From Thermoplasmata archaeon (GTDB taxonomy: Archaea > Thermoplasmatota > Thermoplasmata > SG8-5), in NCBI GenBank assembly GCA_023136815.1, contig JAGLQM010000006.1, positions 1 to 12,898 on the forward strand: DNA of 12,898 bases. The letters are read 5' to 3'. Under the pieces are notes generated by a model. The model was not told where the DNA came from and did not search any database. It worked only from the letters and a program-made list of their open reading frames with translations. Below, in pieces: positions 5,040-12,886 of this stretch (position 1 is its first letter; each line of letters begins with the position of its first letter). Made by a program: the position numbers and the translations under genes.

Positions 5040-6322
5040 GCGAACATCTGACTGTCTTTCGGACCATCTTCAACATCCACAACCGTGACCTTGTCGATTG
5101 CCATTGTTAAGTCCAGCATTTTGATGCGTGTTCTGCTCTCGCGTATTGCGAACATGCCAGCTTCTGTGCATATTGCTTTTATATCTGCACCACTGACACC
5201 TTCTGTGCGGGCGGCAATCTCCTGAAAATCAACCTTCTTGGCAATGCTCATTTTGCTGGAGTGTATCTTGAAAATTTCTAACCTAGCTTTGTAATTAGGA
5301 ACTGGAATTTCGATTATCCTGTCAAATCTGCCAGGCCGCAAAAGCGCATCATCAAGGATATCTGGCCGATTGGTTGCGCCAATGATTTTTATGTTTTCTA
5401 TGGCATCGAACCCATCAAGCTCCGAAAGAAGCTGCATGAGCGTTCTCTGGACCTCACGGTCACCGGAAGTAGCTACCTCCAATCGCTTGGCTCCAACGGA
5501 ATCCAGTTCATCAATAAACACGATTGTTGGTGCTTTGTCCCTGGCCATGTCAAACAGTTCCCGGACCAGACGAGCACCCTCGCCGATATATTTCTGGACA
5601 AGTTCCGAACCCACAAATCTAATGAATGTGGCGTTTGTTTGGTGGGCAACGGCTTTGGCCAGAAGGGTCTTTCCAGTGCCGGGAGGGCCAACCAGAAGCA
5701 CGCCCTTTGGGGGATCAATTCCAACCTTCTCATATAATTCTGGCTTCAGCAATGGATCCTCAACAGCTTCCCGAATTTCTCGAATCTGGTCATCCAGGCC
5801 GCCGATATCTGCATAGGATTTTTCCGGCTTATCGATAACCTCTCCTCCAAGGACCACCGGGTCCAGGCTTGGCGGAAGAACGCCTACAACTGCCAGGCTC
5901 TGCTTGTTCAGGGCCACTCTGGCTCCGATAATGACATTTTCAGGTGAGATGTATTCTGCGGTGCTAACAATGAAATCCGGGCCAGTACTGCTTTTTACTA
6001 CAACACGACCGTCAGTTAAAACATCCTTTATGGTGCCGATGATCATGGGTGGTGTCTTCATCCTGTCCAGTTCGAATCTGAGTCGTTGAATCTCTTTTTG
6101 AAGGCGTACCATCTCACTTTTTATATATTTTTTCTCGCCCTCATTGCGTTTGGTTTCGTCCAGCAGGCTATCGTTGAGTTCCTCCAGATCTGCTATTCGT
6201 TCCTGGAGATCTTCTGAAAAATCCTCGATTTCGTGATCTTCCAGCTTCTCTTCTAAATTGTTCTTTTCATTCTTTTTTGTCATCAACGTACCTTCTGATT
6301 CTGCCTTATTTGGTACTGGCAT
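5036..6322 (-). CDS. pan: Proteasome-activating nucleotidase PAN (AAA ATPase)
   Basis: PAN is the hexameric AAA ATPase that unfolds proteins and feeds them into the archaeal 20S proteasome. Seen in 428 residues: an acidic N-terminal stretch, a coiled coil (about 35-90), prolines at 91-92 where the PAN coil joins the OB domain (about 92-165), then the ATPase. Walker A GPPGTGKT is at 212-219 and Walker B FIDE at 269-272 in VFIDELDS. The pore loop is KYIGEG (244-249), with Tyr where many PANs have Phe. Sensor-1 N318 lies in IGATNRP, and the arginine fingers R329 and R332 in LLRPGRFDR. The chain ends S-Q-M-F-A, giving Met-Phe-Ala instead of the hydrophobic-Tyr-X tail that opens the proteasome gate. 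The ATG at 6322 is near-leaderless; an internal ATG at 6283 with AAGGT upstream is an alternative. It diverges from MBF1. Confidence 0.97.
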   Translation of the reverse strand: MPVPNKAESEGTLMTKKNEKNNLEEKLEDHEIEDFSEDLQERIADLEELNDSLLDETKRNEGEKKYIKSEMVRLQKEIQRLRFELDRMKTPPMIIGTIKDVLTDGRVVVKSSTGPDFIVSTAEYISPENVIIGARVALNKQSLAVVGVLPPSLDPVVLGGEVIDKPEKSYADIGGLDDQIREIREAVEDPLLKPELYEKVGIDPPKGVLLVGPPGTGKTLLAKAVAHQTNATFIRFVGSELVQKYIGEGARLVRELFDMARDKAPTIVFIDELDSVGAKRLEVATSGDREVQRTLMQLLSELDGFDAIENIKIIGATNRPDILDDALLRPGRFDRIIEIPVPNYKARLEIFKIHSSKMSIAKKVDFQEIAARTEGVSGADIKAICTEAGMFAIRESRTRIKMLDLTMAIDKVTVVDVEDGPKDSQMFA

Positions 6323-6387
6323 CCCATCGCTAACTATATATTGTCACACATATTTATGGTTTGCCATAGAATAAAAAAGGTGACCCT
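6323..6387. promoter_or_regulatory. Overlapping divergent promoters of pan and MBF1, with MBF1 Shine-Dalgarno
   Basis: On the minus strand ATAAATAT (complement of 6350-6357) would start pan RNA near 6328, almost at its ATG. On the plus strand CTATATATT (6334-6342) would start MBF1 RNA near 6363, before AAGGTGA (6377-6383) and the ATG at 6388. Each box therefore falls inside the other's initially transcribed or polymerase-covered zone. Boxes are seen; start sites are inferred. Confidence 0.5.
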
Positions 6388-6876
6388 ATGATTTGCGAAT
6401 TATGTAGTTCTGATGTCCCAAGGACAAAACTGGTCATGGTAGAGAGTGCAGCAGTGAGTTCCTGCCCCAAGTGTGAGAAGTATGCCAGCAGTGGTGCGGT
6501 TAAGACAAAGGAAGGTAAAGTAATGCTTCCTTCGGTTGCCGAAAGACTGGGAACCAGAGAGAGGCGAATGCGCCAGAAGGATATTCTAACCAGAGGAGAG
6601 AAGGAGCTTGCATTTGATTATCATCAGAGGGTGCGAAAGGGCCGCCAGAAGATGACAATGAGCCAGGATGATCTGGCCAAATCACTGAATGAGAAGAAAA
6701 GTATCATTGTGAAAATTGAAAATGGTGACATACGCCCAACCGATAAATTGATAACCAAGCTGGAAAGGGCACTGGACATCACTCTGAAAGAATATCTGGA
6801 AACAGATGATGACCATGGCTCAAAGCAGCAACGTTCTGAGGGGATGACCCTGGGTGACTTTATCAAACGAGAGTAA
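6388..6876 (+). CDS. mbf1: Multiprotein bridging factor 1 (MBF1), zinc ribbon plus Cro/C1-type HTH
   Basis: Archaeal MBF1 is a conserved HTH protein reported to associate with the small ribosomal subunit and with transcription factors. In 162 residues: an N-terminal zinc ribbon with Cys3, Cys6 (CELC) and Cys26, Cys29 (CPKC), a basic linker, and a Cro/C1 HTH at about residues 83-137. The HTH includes RKGRQKMTMSQDDLAKSLNE, then KKSIIVKIENGDIRPTDKLITKLERAL, the classic MBF1 block. The C-terminus ends GMTLGDFIKRE, the usual short T-L-G-D-F-I tail. AAGGTGA four bases before the ATG fixes the start. The length is normal. Its last 23 bases overlap the next gene, which starts at GTG 6854, so the two are probably co-transcribed and perhaps translationally coupled. 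Confidence 0.95.
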   Translation: MICELCSSDVPRTKLVMVESAAVSSCPKCEKYASSGAVKTKEGKVMLPSVAERLGTRERRMRQKDILTRGEKELAFDYHQRVRKGRQKMTMSQDDLAKSLNEKKSIIVKIENGDIRPTDKLITKLERALDITLKEYLETDDDHGSKQQRSEGMTLGDFIKRE

Positions 6877-7429
6877 GTTGTCCATTGTTTTCATCATGAT
6901 TCTTTTGATGTTACTACCTTGTGTACCTGCAGCCAATGCTGTCCCGATACTGGACATAGATTATTTGGTAAATGCAAATGCCGAAGACCCAATCCACATT
7001 TTTGTTAATATAACATCAGACCAGCCAGTGGACTATGTTGCAATCTGGTACATCAATTCAACAAGCGGAAATCGATATGATGATTTTATGACCTTTGCAT
7101 CTGGAAATAGTACCAATGGAACATGGAATTACACAATTCCGCCCATGGTCTATGAAGGCACTCTGGAATTTCATGTTTCTGCTTCGGACATTTATGGCAG
7201 CTCCACGCCGGAGCCAGCACCCGCATTGTACATATCTCTTGATGGACCGGAACCAACCAAGCCATTTCCCTGGAATATTATTATCATAGTTGCATTCCTG
7301 GCAGTTACCCTTGTGGCAACCGAGCTAATTTTCAAGCCAGGTCTTTATCGACCAACTGGCCGGCAGAAAGCAAAGGCACTTGAGGAAGAAGATAGAAAAA
7401 AAGAGCTTGAGAATCAGAAAGATAAATAG
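6854..7429 (+). CDS. Secreted, membrane-anchored surface protein with N-glycosylation sequons
   Basis: A 191-residue probable type I membrane protein; I do not recognise the family. Seen: a signal peptide (about residues 8-29: KLS, then a hydrophobic core IVFIMILLMLLPCV and an AANA-type cleavage end), an extracellular beta-rich domain of about 105 residues, a transmembrane helix at 141-160 (NIIIIVAFLAVTLVATELIF), and a highly charged cytoplasmic tail rich in K and E. The outer domain carries five N-x-S/T sequons (Asn52, 68, 85, 88, 92), suggesting archaeal N-glycosylation, and reads like an Ig-like or fibronectin-like sandwich. The GTG start overlaps the MBF1 3' end and has GAGGGG (6838-6843) ten bases upstream; a TTG at 6878 is an alternative. 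It converges with the next gene, one base apart. Confidence 0.75.
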   Translation: MTLSNESKLSIVFIMILLMLLPCVPAANAVPILDIDYLVNANAEDPIHIFVNITSDQPVDYVAIWYINSTSGNRYDDFMTFASGNSTNGTWNYTIPPMVYEGTLEFHVSASDIYGSSTPEPAPALYISLDGPEPTKPFPWNIIIIVAFLAVTLVATELIFKPGLYRPTGRQKAKALEEEDRKKELENQKDK

Positions 7430-7430
7430 T

Positions 7431-8360
7431 TCACTCGAATTGTTTGACCTGTTCAGACAGTGCTTCTGGATTAATGGAATAGACTTCTCTGGGGGCAACC
7501 CCCTCTTTTTCCGCGAAACCCCTGTAAACTATGGAATTGAGAGCATTCATTGCCATCTGGTCAGTTATGTTCATCGAATGTGATATGTCGAATGCTGTTG
7601 CTTTCTCCATCTCGAAAAGATTGATGAACGACCTTTTCACCATGTCTCTCATATCGGTTGCCGCAAAAACAGTATCGAAGTTCAAATAATCTATAACTGT
7701 TCTTTTGGCTTTATTTTGCAAGGGTGCCTGGCCGCCTCTGAAATCTTTTAGCATGGTGTTATTCACTAAATCCAGGTCATAAGTATATCTGGAATTCTTT
7801 GTGTAGGTGCAGATTCGAATTTCGAAAGGTACCATGCCAGTGCTTCGGATATGTTCCCAGAGTTCCTCCAAAAGCAGAAGTTTTGGAATGTAAAGGCGCT
7901 TGGGACCTGCCAGCGGGTCTTCTGATTTTGATTTGATGGATTCCGGATAATAGAATCTGGTGATAAAGGCCCGTATCATGACGTTCTCACGTTGGATATG
8001 CTGATGCCTGTCCCATTTGTCCAGGCTGAAACCGTCATAGCTGAAATGCTCCACCCTGCCCATTCCTTTTCCCATGAGAGCTATGGTCTTGGTTGGCGTG
8101 TTATAATCCCAATTTTCCTTCATATTCGGCTTCAAGAATCGTATGCCAGCATTTTCCAAATTTTCCTCCACAGCAATGGCTTCAAGAAGCGAGCCATACT
8201 CTTTCCCATTGACCAGGAACATTGAGTCAGCCAGTGCTTTCTTTGGTGCTGCTTTGTACTCGAGAAAAGCGCGTTTCAATTCCTTCTCTGCATGGAAATC
8301 CACCTCTTCCTCTGGACCGAGTCTGAGAATGGCCTGGCAGAGTTCCAGGGTATTGACCAT
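7431..8360 (-). CDS. Unrecognised 309-residue protein with winged-helix-like C-terminus
   Basis: I do not recognise this protein. It is soluble, with no signal peptide, membrane segment or cysteine clusters. Residues 1-75 look helical; 75-230 are mixed alpha/beta, with several aromatic- and basic-rich strands (RFYYPE, RLYIPKLLLLEELWEHIR, FEIRICTYTKNSRYTYDLDLV). Residues 250-298 read as a winged helix: helix FDISHSM, turn, helix ITDQMAMNALNSIVYRGFAEKEG and a wing ending REVYSIN, so DNA or RNA binding is plausible. The ATG at 8358-8360 lies just after an inferred RNA start (TATA-like ATATTTTAT, complement of 8385-8393), making it essentially leaderless. It diverges from thrS and converges with the surface protein. 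Its length, good codon structure and promoter make it a real gene. The function is unknown. Confidence 0.8.
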   Translation of the reverse strand: MVNTLELCQAILRLGPEEEVDFHAEKELKRAFLEYKAAPKKALADSMFLVNGKEYGSLLEAIAVEENLENAGIRFLKPNMKENWDYNTPTKTIALMGKGMGRVEHFSYDGFSLDKWDRHQHIQRENVMIRAFITRFYYPESIKSKSEDPLAGPKRLYIPKLLLLEELWEHIRSTGMVPFEIRICTYTKNSRYTYDLDLVNNTMLKDFRGGQAPLQNKAKRTVIDYLNFDTVFAATDMRDMVKRSFINLFEMEKATAFDISHSMNITDQMAMNALNSIVYRGFAEKEGVAPREVYSINPEALSEQVKQFE

Positions 8361-8498
8361 TATGAATACATATTGGTAACCACAATAAAATATTTGTGTT
8401 CAAATAAGGCTTTCTCTCTAAATTAGCTAATAATTGGTGCAAAGTCTTCCAATAGCTTAAATTATTATACCAGATGTATTCTCTCGTGGTCTGATACA
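8361..8498. promoter_or_regulatory. Divergent promoter region of the 309-residue gene and thrS
   Basis: On the minus strand ATATTTTAT (complement of 8385-8393) predicts a start near 8363, two or three bases before the ATG. On the plus strand TTATTATAC (8462-8470) predicts a start near 8492, before the thrS ATG at 8499. Neither gene has a Shine-Dalgarno, so both are probably near-leaderless. No other structure was seen here. Confidence 0.5.
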
Positions 8499-10406
8499 AT
8501 GAAGGCACTGTTCATTCATGCGGATTTTATAGAATACGAGGCCAGGAAAAAGACAAAGCTGGCTGAAGAAATCAGTGATAGCCAGAAGAAGAAACGAATT
8601 GAAGAGGTTCTGGTGGCTTTCATTAGTTTCGAGAAACGGGATGAAGAGAAAGAAGAAGCAGCGGCAAAGGCATTGGTTGCCAATATCCGGGAGATAGCTG
8701 GTAAGGTTGAAGCCCAGCGAATTGTACTTTACCCATACGCTCATCTCAGTTCCTCTCTGGCCAAGGCCAGTTCCAGCATAAAGATACTTCACGGTGCCGA
8801 GGAAATTTTAAAAGAAAATGACTATGAAGTATATGCCTCACCATTTGGCTGGTACAAGTCATTCAATATCAGCTGCAAGGGACATCCTCTCAGCGAGTTG
8901 TCAAGGGAAATAACCGCTGATGATGCAGAGGCTTCTGATGAAGCCGCAGATGAAGATCTTTCTGATGCGGTAAAAGCCGAAGAAAAAATGAAAAGCCAGT
9001 GGTTTGTTCTGGATATCGATGGAAATGAGCATGTTCTGGAGCTGGATCCCAAGAAAAATAAGGTCAAGGGCTATGATTTCCAGGATAATATCAATCTAAA
9101 AAAATTCTGCCAATACGAGATGGCCAAGAGCCGCATAAGCAAGCAGGAACCGCCGCATATTGATTTGATGAAGCGCCTGGAGCTTGTGGATTATGAGCCA
9201 GGCTCGGACCCGGGTAATTTCCGTTACTATCCCAAAGGGAAGCTAATAAAAAACCTGCTGGAACTCTATGTGAACCAGGAAGTAAAGCGCACTGGTGGGA
9301 TGGAGATTGAATCGCCAATAATGTATGATTTTGAACATCCCAGCCTCAAGTCCTACATGAACCGGTTTCCGGCCCGCCAGTATACGATTCAGACCCCGGA
9401 CAAGAAGGTCTTTTTACGATTCGCAGCATGTTTTGGTCAGTTCCTTATGATGCATGATGCTACAGTTTCTTACAAGAACCTGCCATTGAGACTCTATGAG
9501 CTTTCCAGGTATTCTTTCCGGGTGGAGCAGCGCGGAGAACTTGCTGGTCTCCGCCGGCTCAGAGCTTTCACAATGCCAGATTGTCATTCATTCTGTGCTG
9601 ACTTGCCCCAGGCTAAGGAGGAAATTGAGGACCGTTTTGAACTCTCAAGAAGTGTTCTTGAAGGCATTGGTTATGATATTCCAGATGATCTGGAATTTGC
9701 CATTCGTGTTACCAAAGAATTCTATGATGAAAATAAAGAATTCGTCATGGGCCTTGTGAAGCGCTGGAACCGCCCTGCATTGGTGGAAATGTGGAATGAG
9801 CGTTTCTTCTATTTCGTGTTCAAGTATGAATGGAATTTCGTGGATTGCCTGGACAAGGCCAGTGCCCTTAATACAGACCAGATTGACGTGGAAAACGCAG
9901 AGCGTTATGGCATAACCTATGTTGGCTCTGATGGCGAGAAACATCATCCATTAATTCTGCATCAATCCACATCCGGTGCAATTGAAAGGCTAATTTACTC
10001 ATTGCTGGAAAAGGCAAGCATGGATTCCCAGCAGGGCATTAAAGCTCAATTACCGTTCTGGCTGGCCCCAACTCAGATACGACTGCTGCCGGTTAAGGAT
10101 GAATTTGTTGATGAGTGTCTGGCAATAGCTGAAAAACTTCCTGGCCGTGTGGATGTTGATGATAGAGACCTCAGTGTTGGCAAGATGATTCGTTATGCAG
10201 AGAAGGAATGGGTGCCGCTGATCATTGTGTATGGCGATAAGGAAAAGGAATCTGGTGAGTTTAATGTGCGCATACGTGGCGAGGATGAAAAATCCCTGAA
10301 TGCAGAGGCACTGGCTGCCCTAATTAATGAAATGCAGGGTGAAATGCCCTTTGAACCATTGCCATTGGCTCAGAAACTTTCGCGCAGAATAACTTTCAGA
10401 GGATAG
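8499..10406 (+). CDS. thrS: Threonyl-tRNA synthetase with archaeal DTD-like editing domain
   Basis: Class II synthetase that charges tRNAThr; the archaeal N-terminal domain clears Ser-tRNAThr. Seen in 635 residues: the editing domain at 1-140, with YPYAHLSSSLAKA (His82), WYKSF (Tyr119, Lys120) and Glu133, matching as I recall the P. abyssi set His83, Tyr120, Lys121, Glu134. An acidic linker runs from about 140 to 165. The catalytic domain follows, with zinc ligands Cys311 (AACFGQF), His363 (DCHSF) and His488 (LHQST), motif 2 around 331-357 (LRLYELSRYSFRVEQRGE) and motif 3 around 491-503 (TSGAIERLIYSLL). The C-terminal anticodon-binding domain is at 520-635. The editing fold is related to bacterial DTD, so both this gene and dtdA guard aminoacyl-tRNA quality. 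Eight bases separate it from the ABC-F gene. Confidence 0.97.
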   Translation: MKALFIHADFIEYEARKKTKLAEEISDSQKKKRIEEVLVAFISFEKRDEEKEEAAAKALVANIREIAGKVEAQRIVLYPYAHLSSSLAKASSSIKILHGAEEILKENDYEVYASPFGWYKSFNISCKGHPLSELSREITADDAEASDEAADEDLSDAVKAEEKMKSQWFVLDIDGNEHVLELDPKKNKVKGYDFQDNINLKKFCQYEMAKSRISKQEPPHIDLMKRLELVDYEPGSDPGNFRYYPKGKLIKNLLELYVNQEVKRTGGMEIESPIMYDFEHPSLKSYMNRFPARQYTIQTPDKKVFLRFAACFGQFLMMHDATVSYKNLPLRLYELSRYSFRVEQRGELAGLRRLRAFTMPDCHSFCADLPQAKEEIEDRFELSRSVLEGIGYDIPDDLEFAIRVTKEFYDENKEFVMGLVKRWNRPALVEMWNERFFYFVFKYEWNFVDCLDKASALNTDQIDVENAERYGITYVGSDGEKHHPLILHQSTSGAIERLIYSLLEKASMDSQQGIKAQLPFWLAPTQIRLLPVKDEFVDECLAIAEKLPGRVDVDDRDLSVGKMIRYAEKEWVPLIIVYGDKEKESGEFNVRIRGEDEKSLNAEALAALINEMQGEMPFEPLPLAQKLSRRITFRG

Positions 10407-10414
10407 ACGATTTC

Positions 10415-12205
10415 ATGGCTGCCATATCAGTTAATTCAATTTCAAAATCTTTTGGGCCGCAGGTAGTTTTGCAGGACATAAGCTTTGAAGTCCTGAAGGG
10501 CCAGAAAATTGGACTGGTGGGGCAGAATGGAACTGGTAAATCTACACTTTTGAATATCATATATGGTCTTGAAACAGCAGACATGGGCGAGTTGAAAATT
10601 CCCCGGGATATTACATTGGGTTACATGACTCAGGAGAGCAAGTTAGATGATTCTCAAACCCTGCTGGAAGCAGTATCTGCCCCGACAGGTCAACTGGGCT
10701 CACTCGCCAAAAAGATTACTTATCTGGAAAATAAAATGGAGGCCGAATTGTCCATGGAAGACATGGAATCCACATCCAGGGAGTATGCAAATGCCCTTGA
10801 GGATTTTGCATCCAGCGGAGGATATGGTCATCCTTCCAGGGCCCAGGGCGTTTTGGAAAAGCTTGGCCTGGAAAAACGTACATTTAACAGTAAAATCGAG
10901 AACCTCAGCGGTGGCGAGCGCACTAAGGCCAGGCTGGCAAGAATAATCATGGAAGCCGAGGATGCAGACCTACTAATTCTTGATGAGCCCACCAACCATC
11001 TTGACATTGAAACAACCGAGTGGCTGGAGAATTATCTGGCAAGCTATTCAGGCGCAGTAATAATGGTGAGCCACGACCGTTATTTCCTGGACAAATTGGC
11101 CACCAAGATTGTGGAACTTGAAGCAGCCCGGTCTAATTCATATTCTGGCAATTATTCTGATTATCTGGAAAAGAAAGCTCTGGAATTGGAGAACCAGAGC
11201 AAGCGATATGCCAAGCAGAAGAAGGAAATCCAGCGCCAGAAAGAGATGATTCAATTCATGTACTCGGTTTACACATTCAACAGCATCCACAAAACCCAAC
11301 AAAAAAAGCTGGATAAAATGGACAAAATGGACCAGCCAGTTGATCATACCAGAACCTTTGGAATTAATTTTGGCTCGGCAGAAAAAAGTGGCAAAGACAC
11401 CATTGATGTTGAAGGTGTTTCAAAGAAGTACGGTCAAATTCCAATCCTTGGCAGATGCGATTTTCGTATAGAAAAGGGCGACAAAATTGGCCTCATTGGC
11501 CCCAATGGCTGCGGAAAAACAACCCTTGTGAAACTGCTCATGGGCACTGAAAAGCCCACATCCGGCACCATAAAAATCAGCAAGGGTGTAAGCATTGGCT
11601 ATTATTCCCAGGACCAGGATGGCCTGATTCGCGGCAATACTGTAATTCAGGAAATCCGCAAGTACAAGAAAGATGCGTCCGAAGAATGGATAAGGACTTT
11701 TCTTGGAAGATTCTTTTTCAGCGGAGAAAGTGTTTTCAAGAAAGTGTTTCAACTTAGTGGCGGGGAGCGGGCCAGACTGGCTATTGCCAAGCTTCTGATG
11801 TCCGAGCAGAATTTTCTGATTCTGGACGAACCAACCAATTACCTGGACATTTACGCAAAAGCGTCCATGGAGCAGGCATTAATCGAATATCCTGGTACAG
11901 TTCTCATCATAAGCCATGACCGTGCTTTACTGGATAATGTAGCTCAAGGAATTTTCGAGATACGCGATGGTGCATTAAAGACCTATTCTGGCAATTATTC
12001 TTCCTATCTTAAAGCCAGGGGCAAGTCCAAGCTTTCCACCGGTGGCGATACCTATGAAGTTACCAGAAAATATAAAGACTGGAATACAGGCAGAAAATAT
12101 GCCAAGGGTGCAATCCTGAAGTTAAGCCAGGCCGAACTCGAAGGCCATCAATTTGCCATCGATAATGGATTCCTGAAAAAACGTGGCGGCGGCAAACGTC
12201 AATGA
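10415..12205 (+). CDS. ABC-F family ATPase (duplicated ABC domains, no membrane part)
   Basis: ABC-F proteins bind the ribosomal E site and relieve stalls, regulate elongation or protect against antibiotics. They are widespread in bacteria and less common in archaea. Seen in 596 residues: domain 1 with Walker A GQNGTGKS (36-43), signature LSGGE (164-168), Walker B LLILDE with Glu191 and EPTNHLD, and His220 in SHDR. An inter-domain linker follows (about 240-325; helical and basic, K/Q-rich), as in the tRNA-contacting P-site linker. Domain 2 has Walker A GPNGCGKT (362-369), LSGGE (447-451), LILDE (Glu472) and His501. The C-terminal extension (535-596) is basic and ends in GGGKRQ. All catalytic elements are intact in both halves. 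The start is 8 bases after thrS with AGAGGA about 12 bases upstream, so the two are likely one transcript. The subfamily cannot be set by eye. Confidence 0.95.
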   Translation: MAAISVNSISKSFGPQVVLQDISFEVLKGQKIGLVGQNGTGKSTLLNIIYGLETADMGELKIPRDITLGYMTQESKLDDSQTLLEAVSAPTGQLGSLAKKITYLENKMEAELSMEDMESTSREYANALEDFASSGGYGHPSRAQGVLEKLGLEKRTFNSKIENLSGGERTKARLARIIMEAEDADLLILDEPTNHLDIETTEWLENYLASYSGAVIMVSHDRYFLDKLATKIVELEAARSNSYSGNYSDYLEKKALELENQSKRYAKQKKEIQRQKEMIQFMYSVYTFNSIHKTQQKKLDKMDKMDQPVDHTRTFGINFGSAEKSGKDTIDVEGVSKKYGQIPILGRCDFRIEKGDKIGLIGPNGCGKTTLVKLLMGTEKPTSGTIKISKGVSIGYYSQDQDGLIRGNTVIQEIRKYKKDASEEWIRTFLGRFFFSGESVFKKVFQLSGGERARLAIAKLLMSEQNFLILDEPTNYLDIYAKASMEQALIEYPGTVLIISHDRALLDNVAQGIFEIRDGALKTYSGNYSSYLKARGKSKLSTGGDTYEVTRKYKDWNTGRKYAKGAILKLSQAELEGHQFAIDNGFLKKRGGGKRQ

Positions 12206-12223
12206 TTATGACACAATTTATTA

Positions 12224-12886
12224 ATGACCGGATATTTACAGTTCCATTCGGAGTGTGTAGATTTGACTAATAAAAATGGCGGCATTATTAATCTTCCATC
12301 CTGTGGGAAGATGCTAGCCAGGCCTGAAAAATCTGGTGATGCGGTATTGGTCCACAAGGGTGAGGATGTGCCCTGTAATCTCTGCGGTTCATTGAATCAT
12401 AAAGAGATGTTCAATGTCACCAAGACCGGGGTTTCCTTCAGGATTGTGAGATGTCTTGATTGCAGCCTGGCCTTCATCAGTCCTAGGATACCACCGGAAG
12501 AAATCAACAAGATGTACGGGTCCAGGGACACTATAAAATTCGGGTTCCCGATTTCGGCCTGTGGGCCTCTTGCAAGAAACTCACTGTGGCATAATTCCAG
12601 ATTCGATATAATGTATGAGCATTTCAAGAAGATGAATCCAGATGCCTCCACAGTAAGATACCTTGATGCAGGATGTGGTCTTGGAAACACTGTGGAATTC
12701 TCGGCGAAAAGGGGTTGGGATGCGGTTGGAATAGACATTTCCGACTATGCCGTGGAGGAGGGCCAGAGACTTGGCCGAAACATAATCAAGACCACACTTG
12801 AGGATTCTGGTTTTCAAGCCAACAGCTTTGATATCATACTCATGTCAGAGGTGATTGAGCACTTCAATGACCCTTTAGTGAGTTAA
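12224..12886 (+). CDS. Zinc-ribbon SAM-dependent methyltransferase (apparently frameshifted near 12875)
   Basis: Class I methyltransferase, type often found with cell-surface sugar genes; the substrate is unknown. Seen: a zinc-ribbon-like N-terminal part with Cys51, Cys54 (CNLCG) and Cys77, Cys80 (CLDCSLAF), then SAM motif I LDAGCGLG (147-154), GIDIS (169-173) for the SAM ribose, and FDIILMSEVIEHFNDP (202-217). The frame stops at TAA 12884-12886, just after EHFNDPL, where the family continues with the rest of the fold. If one base is added to CCCTTT (12871-12876), the reading becomes DP(F/L)SELSREP, which continues the expected helix and runs past the window edge. The gene is therefore probably longer than 220 residues. 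A TTG at 12263 with GGAG (12250-12253) and a TATA-like AATTTATTA (12214-12222) may be the true start. It begins 18 bases after the ABC-F gene. Confidence 0.82.
   Translation: MTGYLQFHSECVDLTNKNGGIINLPSCGKMLARPEKSGDAVLVHKGEDVPCNLCGSLNHKEMFNVTKTGVSFRIVRCLDCSLAFISPRIPPEEINKMYGSRDTIKFGFPISACGPLARNSLWHNSRFDIMYEHFKKMNPDASTVRYLDAGCGLGNTVEFSAKRGWDAVGIDISDYAVEEGQRLGRNIIKTTLEDSGFQANSFDIILMSEVIEHFNDPLVS

Noticed and set aside
5370..5816. 148-codon open frame on the plus strand opposite pan
   Set aside because: It is antisense to the highly conserved ATPase domain, is Ser/Arg-rich low-quality protein, and has no start signal; a shadow of pan.
8457..8792. 111-codon minus-strand frame over the thrS start
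   Set aside because: Antisense to the ThrRS editing domain and across its promoter; no family features.
9645..9947. 100-codon minus-strand frame within thrS
   Set aside because: Antisense to the catalytic domain; a shadow of the conserved gene.
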